Positions 52,192-61,186 of a stretch of DNA of 64,000 bases are shown here, one piece after another; positions within the stretch are counted from its first letter, which is position 1; each line of letters begins with the position of its first letter. The notes beneath the pieces are model-generated. The model saw only the letters and a program-made list of their open reading frames with translations. It was not told the origin of the DNA and did no database searches. A program made the position numbers and the translations under genes. Location: positions 1-64,000 of the forward strand of contig CAZSNT010000028.1 of the NCBI GenBank assembly GCA_964607765.1. Reading direction: 5' to 3'. The DNA comes from CAZSNT01 sp964607765. Its GTDB lineage: Bacteria; Verrucomicrobiota; Lentisphaeria; Oligosphaerales; JABHEG01.

Positions 52192-54033
52192 ATGAGACCG
52201 ACACCTGCACAGGCCTTCCGCACCCTCGCCGCCGGACTGCTGATGCTGCCGCTGCTGTCCGCCTTGGCACGCGAGCGCCTGGACAAACCCAACGTGCTGG
52301 TGTTCTTCACGGACGACCACGGGTATACCGACCTGTCAGCGCAGGGCATCCGTGCCGACATCCGCACGCCGCACATCGATGCGCTTGCGTCGGGCGGCGT
52401 CCGCATGACCAGCGGCTACGTCTCCGCGCCGCAGTGCGTGCCCTCGCGCGCCGGGTTGCTCGCCGGGCGTTACCAGAACCGGTTTGGTGTGGAGAGCAAC
52501 GGGCGGCCATTGACAGGGTTCAATGCGCAGCAGACCATTGCCGAGCGGCTGGCCGCAGCCGGCTACGCCACGGGCATGGCCGGCAAGTGGCACCTCGGCC
52601 CCGGCTCGCAGATCCCGGCACACGGCTTCCAACTCATCTTCAACAAGAACAGCAATCGACCGGGCACGGCGAATTTCGATTTGCAGGGCAACGACGTGCC
52701 CATGGGCCGCGAGGCCAGCGGCATGTACCACCTCGACGCCTGCAGTGCGGCGGCCTGCGCCTTCATCCGCCGTTTCAAGGACCAGCCGTTCTTCTTCTAT
52801 CTCGCCTATCGCGCGCCCCACGTGCCGCTCGACGCACCCGCGAAATATCTGAAGCGCTTCCCGGGGGACATGCCGGAACGCCGGCGCCAGTGCCTCGCGA
52901 TGATGGCCAGCGTGGACGACGGCATCGGCCAGATCATGCAGACGCTGCGGGAGACCGGCATCGAGGAGAACACGCTCGTGTTCTTCATCGCCGACAATGG
53001 TGCGCCCCTGAAAATCCACAAAGAGGACAAGCCGGGCGGCGGCCCCGGCTGGGACGGATCGCTGAACGAGCCGTTGAACGGCGAGAAAGGCATGCTGTCC
53101 GAGGGCGGAGTACGCGTGCCCTACATCGTGTATTGGAAAGACACGCTGCCGGCTGGCAAGCTCTACCACCAGCCGGTTATCTCCCTGGACATGGCCGCCA
53201 CGGCCAGCGCACTGGCCGGGCTGCCGCACGATCCCGTACTCGACGGGGTCAACCTGATCCCTTACCTGCGCGGGGAGAAGCAGGGCGCGCCGCACGAGAC
53301 ACTCTACTGGCGCTGGATTGCGCAGTCCGCAGTGCGGCAGGGCAAGTGGAAATACCTGCGCGGCGGCGAGCGGGAGTACCTTTACGATCTCGACGCGGAC
53401 AAGGAAGAGAAACACAGCGTGCTCGAAACGCATCCGGAACTCGCTGCCCGGCTCCGCGCAAAACTCGAGACATGGACGGCGGCCCTCGATCCGCCGGGCC
53501 TCCACGCCGGCGGAATGTCCAGCACCTGGGAAGCGTATTTCGACTTCTACCTCGACGGCAAACCCGCGCCCGCGCCCGGGGCGTCTCCCCGGAAGACGCC
53601 GGACAGCCGCAAAGCGTCGGCATTGCAGGGCTGGATTGCGCGCAACAGTTCGGCCACGGTTCGCCAGGGCGCACTGCACATCACCCCTGCCGAGGCCGGT
53701 AAGCAACACCCGTTCATTGCCCGCGCGAATGTGAGCCTGACCGGCCCGGTCAAGGCCCGGGCCCAGCTGCGCTGCACGGCGGGCGGCAGAGCGGGGGTCG
53801 GCTGGCGCACGCACGGCCAGAAGAGCTTCCCAAAAGGGCAGGTGGCCATGTGTAGTGTGTCGCCCGCCACTGACTGGCAGGAGCTCAGCATCGATGTGCC
53901 CGCACGCGATCGCATCATCCACGTGCGACTGCTCCTGCCTGCTGCCACGTGCGAAATCCGCAGCATCGACCTGCAGGACGCGCGCGGGAAACGGGCTACG
54001 TGGAAGTTCCAGACGCCTCCTGTGCCGGAGTGA
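52192..54033 (+). CDS. secreted sulfatase with C-terminal beta-sandwich domain
   Basis: 613 residues from the ATG at 52192, with GTGGAG 9 nt upstream (a GTG at 52177 is less likely). A signal peptide (LAAGLLMLPLLSALA) is followed by PNVLVFFTDDHGYTD, C82-V-P-S-R86 and IADNGAPL. From about 470 a domain ends the protein (GWIARNSSATVRQGALHI to RSIDLQDARGKRATWKF). It shares its closing pattern with the repeats of the sulfatase at 45674. It starts 15 nt after the epimerase gene and is the last gene of the packed run. Confidence 0.92.
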   Translation: MRPTPAQAFRTLAAGLLMLPLLSALARERLDKPNVLVFFTDDHGYTDLSAQGIRADIRTPHIDALASGGVRMTSGYVSAPQCVPSRAGLLAGRYQNRFGVESNGRPLTGFNAQQTIAERLAAAGYATGMAGKWHLGPGSQIPAHGFQLIFNKNSNRPGTANFDLQGNDVPMGREASGMYHLDACSAAACAFIRRFKDQPFFFYLAYRAPHVPLDAPAKYLKRFPGDMPERRRQCLAMMASVDDGIGQIMQTLRETGIEENTLVFFIADNGAPLKIHKEDKPGGGPGWDGSLNEPLNGEKGMLSEGGVRVPYIVYWKDTLPAGKLYHQPVISLDMAATASALAGLPHDPVLDGVNLIPYLRGEKQGAPHETLYWRWIAQSAVRQGKWKYLRGGEREYLYDLDADKEEKHSVLETHPELAARLRAKLETWTAALDPPGLHAGGMSSTWEAYFDFYLDGKPAPAPGASPRKTPDSRKASALQGWIARNSSATVRQGALHITPAEAGKQHPFIARANVSLTGPVKARAQLRCTAGGRAGVGWRTHGQKSFPKGQVAMCSVSPATDWQELSIDVPARDRIIHVRLLLPAATCEIRSIDLQDARGKRATWKFQTPPVPE

Positions 54034-54154
54034 TCAGCGAGAGCCTCGGGAAGTGTGTGCGGCAGCGTGCAGGATCGCGGGTCATCAACGTCATGCCTGA
54101 CACGGCGGCGTGGGCCCATTCGAAGTAACCCTGACAGCTATTCGGGAGTGGACC

Positions 54155-56191
54155 ATGACCGCACGAGCACTGGGCACGTTGTTCCTCGTTTTGACTGCGA
54201 TCGGTCTGCACGCCGAGCCGCTGGCCTGGATTCGGTTAGGCGAGCCGGGCGGTCAGAAGTACAACGATGCACCGTATCACTGGCTGGGCGATTCCGCGCT
54301 GCACTTGAGGGTGGATGTTGTTCCGGCCAAAGATCATGCGCTCGATCTGCTCTGGGGTTCGAAGAGAGACCAGCGCGGCGCAGAGCTCGTTGTCAACGGC
54401 GCGGCGCAGACTGTTCAGGCCGGGGGTTACAACGGGTTCGAGTGGCAACGGCTCGTCCTTCCTGCCGAGCTCGAGGCCGAGCGTTACGAGCTGGCTCTCC
54501 GCGCCGCTGAGCCAAAGGCGGCGTTCCTCGCCGCGATCCGCGTGGTCAGCGCAGGCACGCCGCTCGACGAGCCTCTGCCGCCGGCCAAGTCCCACCGGAT
54601 TACTGTTACCGAAGCGCCGCCGCACAAACTGCATGCCTGGATGCAGCAACTGCAAGCGTCCGAACTGGGTGTCTGGCAGCGTGCTGCGATCCATGGGCTG
54701 CAGGCGAACGAAGCGTTGCAGCGCTGCCGCAAATATGTGGACGGCTGGCTCGCACATGCCGACCCGAAGACCGGCCTGATCCCACGCAACCTGGGCGCGA
54801 GCAAGCACTTCTGGAACGGGCGCGATGCGGGCGCGGACAATTACTCGTTCATGGTACTCACGTGTGCGTTGACGGACCGGGCCGCGTTCGACGGGCGCAT
54901 GCTGGACATGCTGCGCACGGAGACACGCCTGACCAGCCGCCTCGGCGCATTGCCCGCGGACTACGACTTCAACAAGCAGGCGTACCGGCACGAAAAGCCA
55001 GATGTGAGCAGGCTCATCTTCGATGGCTCGGAGTACGTGAAGGACGGCCTGATGCCGATCACCGAATGGCTCGGCGTCACCCCTTGGTCCGAGCGCATGG
55101 TCGGCATCGTCGACAGCATCTGCGAGCACGCCCCGTTCGAGACACCGAACGGCAAGATCCCCTCGAACAACGTCGAGGTGAACGGTGAGATGATGCAGGT
55201 GCTCAGCCGCCTGTGTTTCATGGCCGGCGACGAGGAGTATCTGGACATGGCCTGTCGCATCGCCGACTGGTATCTGCTGGGGGACAGGCACCCTACGCGG
55301 CACGCCACGAAACTCGGTTTGCGTGACCACAACTGCGAGCTGATCTCCGGCCTGACCGAGGTCTATGCAGCCTGCCACTTCGCACGCAAAGACAAAGCTG
55401 CAGCCTACCGCAAGCCGATTCACGAGATGCTCGACCGCATTCTGGAGGTGGGCGTCAACGAGCACGGCCTGATGTTCGATGCGGTGAATCCGCAGACCGG
55501 CAAGGTGCTCAGGAACCGGATAGGCGACAACTGGGGCTACAACTACAACGGTTTTCACACCGTGTTCCAGCTGGACGGCACAGCGCCGTACCGCGACGCG
55601 ACCCGGTTCGCCATGGGCAACCTGAAGCCGCACTACTGGAAGTTCGCCTGGCAGGGCTGGGGCTCGGACGGTATCGCCGACTCGGTGGAAGGCGCCATCA
55701 GTCTGTTCAATCGCGAACGAGACGTGCCCGGCGTGCCTGAGTGGATCGATGCGAACATCGCACGCATGCTGCTGATCCAGAAGCCGGACGGCGTGATCGA
55801 GGGCTGGCACGGCGACGGCAACTACGCACGCACCGCAATCCTCTGGGTGCTGTGGAAGCAGCAGGGCGTGACGGTGCAGCCGTGGCGCGCCGATGTCAGG
55901 CTGGGCGCCGTCCACGACGGTGACACGTTACGGCTCGCGCTCAGCGCGGACGAGCCGTGGCAGGGCCGGCTGGCCTTCGATCAGCCGCGACACAAGACCG
56001 TGATGCGGATGCCGCTGGATTACCCGCGCATCAATCAGTTCCCCGAGTGGTTCACTGTTGCGGCGTCAGACCGCTGGGTTGTGCAGCACGACGGTGAGAA
56101 GCAGATCCGTTCCGGCAGTGAACTGATCGCGGGGCTGCCGTTGACGTTGGCCGCGGGGCAGACGGCCCGAGTTGCCGTGAGCAGACAGTAG
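54155..56191 (+). CDS. secreted six-hairpin glycosidase-like protein
   Basis: 678 residues from the ATG at 54155 (GGGAG upstream). Signal peptide (MTARALGTLFLVLTAIGLHA). A jelly-roll-like N-terminal part (about 20-150; HLRVDVVPAKDHALDLLWGS, FEWQRLVLPAELEAERYELAL) is followed by an (alpha/alpha)6-type helical domain (about 170-580; ADNYSFMVLTCAL, NVEVNGEMMQVLSRLCFMAGD, DHNCELISGLTEVYAACHFA). This resembles GH88/GH105/GH127-like six-hairpin enzymes, but no family is certain and catalytic residues are not assigned. It is probably periplasmic. The stop codon lies in the first bases of dispersed repeat copy B. Confidence 0.7.
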   Translation: MTARALGTLFLVLTAIGLHAEPLAWIRLGEPGGQKYNDAPYHWLGDSALHLRVDVVPAKDHALDLLWGSKRDQRGAELVVNGAAQTVQAGGYNGFEWQRLVLPAELEAERYELALRAAEPKAAFLAAIRVVSAGTPLDEPLPPAKSHRITVTEAPPHKLHAWMQQLQASELGVWQRAAIHGLQANEALQRCRKYVDGWLAHADPKTGLIPRNLGASKHFWNGRDAGADNYSFMVLTCALTDRAAFDGRMLDMLRTETRLTSRLGALPADYDFNKQAYRHEKPDVSRLIFDGSEYVKDGLMPITEWLGVTPWSERMVGIVDSICEHAPFETPNGKIPSNNVEVNGEMMQVLSRLCFMAGDEEYLDMACRIADWYLLGDRHPTRHATKLGLRDHNCELISGLTEVYAACHFARKDKAAAYRKPIHEMLDRILEVGVNEHGLMFDAVNPQTGKVLRNRIGDNWGYNYNGFHTVFQLDGTAPYRDATRFAMGNLKPHYWKFAWQGWGSDGIADSVEGAISLFNRERDVPGVPEWIDANIARMLLIQKPDGVIEGWHGDGNYARTAILWVLWKQQGVTVQPWRADVRLGAVHDGDTLRLALSADEPWQGRLAFDQPRHKTVMRMPLDYPRINQFPEWFTVAASDRWVVQHDGEKQIRSGSELIAGLPLTLAAGQTARVAVSRQ

Positions 56192-56276
56192 AGACTGCTT
56201 TGGGCTCGGAAGAGAAAACTCGACAGCAATCGGGTGCAATCGACAGCTGCCGACCGCAATCGACGGCAATCCCTGC
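56187..56276 (+). repeat. dispersed intergenic repeat, copy B
   Basis: 56187-56252 match copy A (58 of 66). A further 20-bp-spaced unit (GCAATCGACGGCAATC) extends it to about 56276. Its first bases include the stop codon of the six-hairpin gene. The rest lies before the RNase R start. Confidence 0.8.
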
Positions 56277-56334
56277 AAGCCGCACCGAACACTGCTCCAC
56301 TTGCTCATCGCCGCGGAGCAGCTATGCTGTGTGC

Positions 56335-58266
56335 ATGACACCTTCCAGGAAGACTCCCCGTAAAGCGCCGCGCCTGACCGGTACATATTCCGGACATCTC
56401 CGCGGCTTCGGTTTCTTTGTCCCGGCACGCGGCGGCGATGATCTGTTCGTGCCGCCCGGGCACGAAGGCAACGCCATCGATGGTGATACCGTGGAGGCGG
56501 AGCGCCGGCGCGGCGACACCGTGCAGGTGACACGCGTCCTCGAACGCGGTCGTGCGCGCCTGGCAGGCACGTTCCTCGGCCGCCGCTCCTTTTCGCCCGA
56601 CGCCCACCACATCGGCAAGATCCTCACGGTGACCGGCAGTGCGAAGAAGGGCGACAAGATCCTGGTCGTGCCCGAGCTCGACGCGTTCCGTATCGAGCGC
56701 GTCCTGGGTCGCTCGGGCGCCCCGGACGTCGAGGACGCCGCCGTGCTGGCCGAGCTCGGCATCGCCGCGGAGTTCCCGGCTGCCGTACACAAGGAGACGA
56801 AATCCCTGCCCGCGCCTGCGGAGTCCGCAGTCGCGGACAGGCTCGACCTGCGCAGCGCCGTCACCGTCGTGACCATCGATCCCGTGACGTCGCGGGATTT
56901 CGATGACGCCATATCCGTCGAGCGTTCCCGCGACGGCTGGACGTTGGGCGTGCACATTGCCGACGTATCGCATTACGTGCAGCCGGGCACCGCGCTGGAT
57001 GCCGAGGCACGCCGACGCGGCACGAGTGTCTACCTGCCGGGCCGCGTCATTCCCATGCTCCCGGAGCGACTCTCGAATGATCTCTGTTCACTGCGGGAGG
57101 GCAAGAACCGTTTCGCGTTGAGCGTGCTGCTGGACTACGACACGAAGGGCGACCTTCGCCGCACCCGCTTTGCCGAGAGCGTTATCCGGCCGGCCAGGCG
57201 CTTCTCTTACGAACGCGCTTCCCGCGTCATGGACGGCACCCGCCGCGAGTCCGGGCGCGTGGGCCGGGTGCTGCGGGACATGCTGCAGCTTTCCGAGCTG
57301 TTGCGACAGCGCCGGCAGTCACTCGAGCTGCCGCGTAACGAGACCGAACTTGTGTTCGATGCCGCCGGCAACGTGGTCGACCTGCGCTCGATCGCGCACG
57401 ATGTGGCGCACGGCGTGATCGAGGAGTTCATGTTGGCTGCCAACCAGCAGGTGGCCCGGCTCATGCTCCTGCGCGGCGTGCCCACACTGTTCCGCAACCA
57501 CCCGGCGCCGGAGGACCTGAAGGCCGTGCGGGACGTCCTCGAACTGCTCGGCATGGAACACGGACCCTCGTCCTCCTCCCCGTCCTCGTCTTCGAAGAGG
57601 CGCTCCTCGGCCCGCGTTGCCAAGCCGGGTGAGATCGACCTGCCCCGCGTCGTGTCGGACGCCGTGAGCAAGGGCTTCGGCCCGACAGTGACATCGGCCG
57701 TGTTCCGCTGCATGTCCCGGGCCCGTTACACCGGTACCGACTCGAGCCACTTCAGTCTGGGCTTCCCGGCCTACTGCCACTTCACGTCGCCCATCCGCCG
57801 CTACGCGGACCTCACGGTGCATCGCGGGCTGCGCGGGCTGCTCAAAGCGGAAGGTAAGCCCTTGGTCATCCGGCCCGGGGCAAAGCCGGGCAAGCCGAAG
57901 CGCGACGCCGCCCACGAAGCGCTGGGTGAGCAGCTGACCGCGCGTGCAGCCGCCGCGGAGCGTGCCGAGTCCCGTATCCGTCGCCGTCGCGTCCTGGAGT
58001 TCCTGCTGCGCCAGGGGCCAATTCCCACCACCGGCCAGATCACGGGCGTGGTGGAGAAGGGCCTGATCGTGGATCTGTCCGAGTACGGCACGTCCGGCTT
58101 CCTGGCGACCGACGCGCTGCCCGGCCCGTCCTACGACTTTGAGCCCGGCAAGCTGGCGGGCGACCGACGCACGTATCGGCTGGGCCAGGACATCGAGGTC
58201 TGCATTCACCGCATCGATCCGGCCGCCAGTCAGCTCGACCTCGCACCGGCGCCGCGGTACGGGTGA
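56335..58266 (+). CDS. rnr: ribonuclease R (RNase II family exoribonuclease)
   Basis: 643 residues from the ATG at 56335; the open frame from 56200 runs through repeat B and is rejected. The cold-shock-like OSB domain (about 12-65; TYSGHLRGFGFFVP) is followed by the RNB catalytic domain with D182, D188, D190 and D191 in TIDPVTSRDFDDAISV, and TSPIRRYADLTVHRGLR (about 484-500). The S1 domain is at about 555-640 (GQITGVVEKGLIVDL). It lacks the N-terminal helix-turn-helix of E. coli RNase R, so it is shorter. A Ser-rich linker (412-425, SSSSPSSSS) interrupts the RNB domain, an odd insertion. It degrades structured RNA 3' to 5'. Confidence 0.93.
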   Translation: MTPSRKTPRKAPRLTGTYSGHLRGFGFFVPARGGDDLFVPPGHEGNAIDGDTVEAERRRGDTVQVTRVLERGRARLAGTFLGRRSFSPDAHHIGKILTVTGSAKKGDKILVVPELDAFRIERVLGRSGAPDVEDAAVLAELGIAAEFPAAVHKETKSLPAPAESAVADRLDLRSAVTVVTIDPVTSRDFDDAISVERSRDGWTLGVHIADVSHYVQPGTALDAEARRRGTSVYLPGRVIPMLPERLSNDLCSLREGKNRFALSVLLDYDTKGDLRRTRFAESVIRPARRFSYERASRVMDGTRRESGRVGRVLRDMLQLSELLRQRRQSLELPRNETELVFDAAGNVVDLRSIAHDVAHGVIEEFMLAANQQVARLMLLRGVPTLFRNHPAPEDLKAVRDVLELLGMEHGPSSSSPSSSSKRRSSARVAKPGEIDLPRVVSDAVSKGFGPTVTSAVFRCMSRARYTGTDSSHFSLGFPAYCHFTSPIRRYADLTVHRGLRGLLKAEGKPLVIRPGAKPGKPKRDAAHEALGEQLTARAAAAERAESRIRRRRVLEFLLRQGPIPTTGQITGVVEKGLIVDLSEYGTSGFLATDALPGPSYDFEPGKLAGDRRTYRLGQDIEVCIHRIDPAASQLDLAPAPRYG

Positions 58267-58300
58267 GCGTCGTTCCCTCGTTACGCCGTAAGCCAGGATT

Positions 58301-58320
58301 CCCGGGTCGGGAGACCCGGG
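58301..58320. terminator. hairpin between convergent genes
   Basis: CCCGGGTC-GGGA-GACCCGGG, an 8-bp perfect stem, lies between the RNase R stop and the minus-strand GH5-like gene. No T-run follows on either strand. It may be a bidirectional transcription end or a palindromic repeat; a related GTAGCCCGGG occurs near 6302. Confidence 0.45.
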
Positions 58321-58348
58321 CTACGGTGCTGGGTGCCGCCTCTGCTCC

Positions 58349-60922
58349 TCACGGTTTGATCAGGAACCAGTGGCTCCCCGCGTCCGCCGACAGCTCGAAC
58401 CGGAATCCGCCTTTCACCGGCGTCCCGCGAACAGCTGCCATCTCTGTGCCGTCGCCTGCCAGCGGCACGAGCCTGAGACCCGGGAGTTTGCTCCGGATCC
58501 CCAGCAACCCCGTTACGGGTTCGGAAACCGCCACCTCTCTCCAGTCCGCGCGTTCCTTGCTCATCCGTGCCAGTGCGGTGACCAGCAGCCGCCCCGAGTC
58601 CGGGATCGGCTTGCCGTCCAAGCTGGTAACAACAACGGCAGCTTTCGGCGTCTGGACGTTGATGCCCACGTCGCGGAGTCCGAGAGGGCGGCCTTTGAGC
58701 CAGCCGATGGCGCCCTGCGTCTTCGGCGTGTCAATCGTGAGCAGGCCTTGCTTCCAGTCGCGGCGAAGCTCGCCCGTGTCACTCTCGAGCGCAGTCGCCC
58801 CCGGCGGCACGAAATCCCGATCCAGGTCCGTGACCACCACGGCGCCGGCGGGGATAGGCGAGGGCTTGAGCCAGGGCAGTTCCGCGATGCCGGGGAGGGC
58901 GAGCGCAACCCGGTGTTTGAGCGACAGTGTGCGGAACACGGCCTCCGGCTCGCCGCTGCCGCGCAGCAAGCAACTGTCCCGGCTCAGCTGCACTGCGACT
59001 GTCTTGATTGCCGGCCGCACGTGTCCGCCGCGGAACAGCAGCGCCGCGGCCGGCATCATGCCGATGATGTTCGGTATGTTGTGGGAACTCCAGGCACTCA
59101 GCTTGTCGCCGCCCAGAGCGTCTTGCGAGTAGCCGTAGAGCATGGGCGCGTCCCAGCCCTGGAACGCTCCCATCGCAGCGATCAGGATCGGCATGACGAA
59201 CGCGTCCCGAGCGCCCGAGCCGTCTTCCACGTTCCACTCCGTGACCGTCAACGGCTTGCCCAGCACCTGGGCACGCGCGATTGTGTCGGCAAAGCTCGCC
59301 GCGCCGCGCGGACTCCGCAACAGGAACTCGCCGTGGCTGTAGGTGTGTACGTCGATCATGTCGCCCGCGGTCAGAGCCGGAACGCTGAACAACGGCGTGC
59401 CGCCCCACATCTGACCGGTGTCAATGGGCTGTCTGACCCCGAGCCCGCGCAAGTACCGGATCATGTCGACATTCCAGCGGTACTCCATGTCGTTGAGCAA
59501 CAGCTTGGACGCGCCGGGCAACCACGTCTGTTCCAGCTCGTGCTGCGGCAGCCCCGTGCGTTTTGCGAACTCCGCAACACGCTGCCTGAACAAGGCGTGG
59601 TGCCCCGGGACCTGCTTGTCCGCGAGCAGTGCGTTGCCGAAGTGGTGGGTCAGGTCATTCTCGTTGGTCAGCATGAACGTCATCACAGCGGGGTCGTCCT
59701 TGAGCGCCAGGCCCGTGTGCGGATTGACCGTGGTGACCAGTTTCCGGTTGAACTCTTTCATGAGCTCTTTGATGCGTTCGTTCACGTAGCAGTAGCCTTT
59801 GACCTCGACGCCGACTTCCTTGCGTTTGGACTTGGCCAGCAGTTCGGCGAAGTGCGGAACGCCGTCCCCCTGCCGGAACGGGCGCTCCACGTGCAGGTCG
59901 ATCCACAGGTAGATCCCCTCGTCACGCAAGCACTTGATCCAGTAGAAGTACGTGTCGAGCGCCTCTTGGTCGAGCGCCCGGCTGGTAGGGCCCATGGCGA
60001 GCAGGCACTTCTCCACCCAAATCTGTGAGTCGTGGTGGTGCAGGCGGACCAGGTTGAAGCCCAACTTCGCGATACGCCGTGCGTGCGCAGCGATGAGCTC
60101 TCGATTCTCGGCAAACAGCGAGTAGGCCTGCACGTTGCAGCCCCAGAACCGGATGGGCTGGCCATTACCCAGCACGAACGCGTCGCCGCGAGTCCTCACG
60201 AACCCGAACTTGCCTGCGGGCCGGTGGTTCAGGCCGCTGAGATCGACGAACGACTCGGTCGGATGCAGCACGTCACGCAGCCATCGCGATGTGTCCGCGT
60301 CGCCGTAACGCTCCGCCAGCGACAGGACGCGCCGGCTGTCGCCCGGCAGATCGATGCGCATGGTCACGGTGCGTGAACCGGCCGGGAACGAGCCGCTGTA
60401 GAACAGGCAGCGGATGATGCCCTTGTTGCCGCGCTCGAAGTAAACGCTCGGCAGCTCCGGCTCGAACGTCACCCGCACCCGCCTGCCGTCGCCAATCCGC
60501 CACTCCCAGCCGCGATTGCCGAGCAAGGCGGGCGGCGTGTCGTGGCCGCCGAAGAGCGCGTCCCCGACCGCGGGCCGGAACTCGATGCCCCCGCCAATGG
60601 CCGGGTTTGTGGCGCGGGCCACGTCGAGCGTGAACGTGCAGCTCATGCCGCCCGTGTCGCGCAGAGCCCAGGCCGCTGTGCCGGTCAGGTTGAGCTGCGG
60701 CGCTGCGAGTCCGAATACGTCCCCGGCGCCGTCGCGCCTGCGCGTGTTCAGTCCGACCCACTTCCAGTTGGCGCCCCAGAACGGCGTTTCGCATTTGAAC
60801 AGGTGTTTGCCGTCCAGCGTAACCAACGGCATGCCGCGCTTGTCCAGAGTGTACTCGATCTGTGCCGACGCCGTGCCGGCACAGATGGCAACAGCTGCGG
60901 CGACTGCGGCGTGGATTTTCAT
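58349..60922 (-). CDS. secreted GH5-like glycoside hydrolase
   Basis: 857 residues. Signal peptide cut after ASA (residue 20). An N-terminal beta-rich domain of about 200 residues is followed by a TIM barrel (about 240-620) starting GNGQPIRFWGCNVQ. It has LGFNLVRLHHHDS, the acid/base E421 in LTNENDLTHH and the nucleophile E562 in PLTVTEWNVEDG, the clan A layout. A C-terminal beta-sandwich completes it (to ADAGSHWFLIKP). The substrate is a beta-linked glycan, exact sugar unknown. Convergent with RNase R; the repeat copy C lies about 100 bp upstream of its start. Confidence 0.85.
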   Translation of the reverse strand: MKIHAAVAAAVAICAGTASAQIEYTLDKRGMPLVTLDGKHLFKCETPFWGANWKWVGLNTRRRDGAGDVFGLAAPQLNLTGTAAWALRDTGGMSCTFTLDVARATNPAIGGGIEFRPAVGDALFGGHDTPPALLGNRGWEWRIGDGRRVRVTFEPELPSVYFERGNKGIIRCLFYSGSFPAGSRTVTMRIDLPGDSRRVLSLAERYGDADTSRWLRDVLHPTESFVDLSGLNHRPAGKFGFVRTRGDAFVLGNGQPIRFWGCNVQAYSLFAENRELIAAHARRIAKLGFNLVRLHHHDSQIWVEKCLLAMGPTSRALDQEALDTYFYWIKCLRDEGIYLWIDLHVERPFRQGDGVPHFAELLAKSKRKEVGVEVKGYCYVNERIKELMKEFNRKLVTTVNPHTGLALKDDPAVMTFMLTNENDLTHHFGNALLADKQVPGHHALFRQRVAEFAKRTGLPQHELEQTWLPGASKLLLNDMEYRWNVDMIRYLRGLGVRQPIDTGQMWGGTPLFSVPALTAGDMIDVHTYSHGEFLLRSPRGAASFADTIARAQVLGKPLTVTEWNVEDGSGARDAFVMPILIAAMGAFQGWDAPMLYGYSQDALGGDKLSAWSSHNIPNIIGMMPAAALLFRGGHVRPAIKTVAVQLSRDSCLLRGSGEPEAVFRTLSLKHRVALALPGIAELPWLKPSPIPAGAVVVTDLDRDFVPPGATALESDTGELRRDWKQGLLTIDTPKTQGAIGWLKGRPLGLRDVGINVQTPKAAVVVTSLDGKPIPDSGRLLVTALARMSKERADWREVAVSEPVTGLLGIRSKLPGLRLVPLAGDGTEMAAVRGTPVKGGFRFELSADAGSHWFLIKP

Positions 60923-61186
60923 GGCGCGCTCCGAGTGTTCGGGTTTCAGTGTTCGAGCATGGCCGCACAGCCTGCCTTTTCGGGTGTGAAAGCCCTGTAT
61001 TCTCAGACAGGACTCCCCGTCGATTGCAGTCGGCAGCGGTCGATTGCATCCGACTGCTGTCGAGTTTGCTTTCTCGAGCTTGCTTTTCCGAGCTTGGGAG
61101 AGTCTCCACTCTCAGGCAGATGTTCAGCTCGGTGCCAGGACATGGCGGGGTCTTCGCCGGTCCGGAATCAGCGCGGGGCAGGGCAT
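60923..61186. repeat. dispersed intergenic repeat, copy C (inverted), and flanks
   Basis: The repeat covers about 61019-61118 in the opposite orientation to copies A and B. The 39 bp at 61031-61069 match copy A at 38 of 39. Relative to B it carries a roughly 15-bp duplication of the CTCGGAAAAGCAA part. The gap from 60923 to 61186 otherwise holds the start region of the GH5-like gene and no other gene. Confidence 0.75.
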
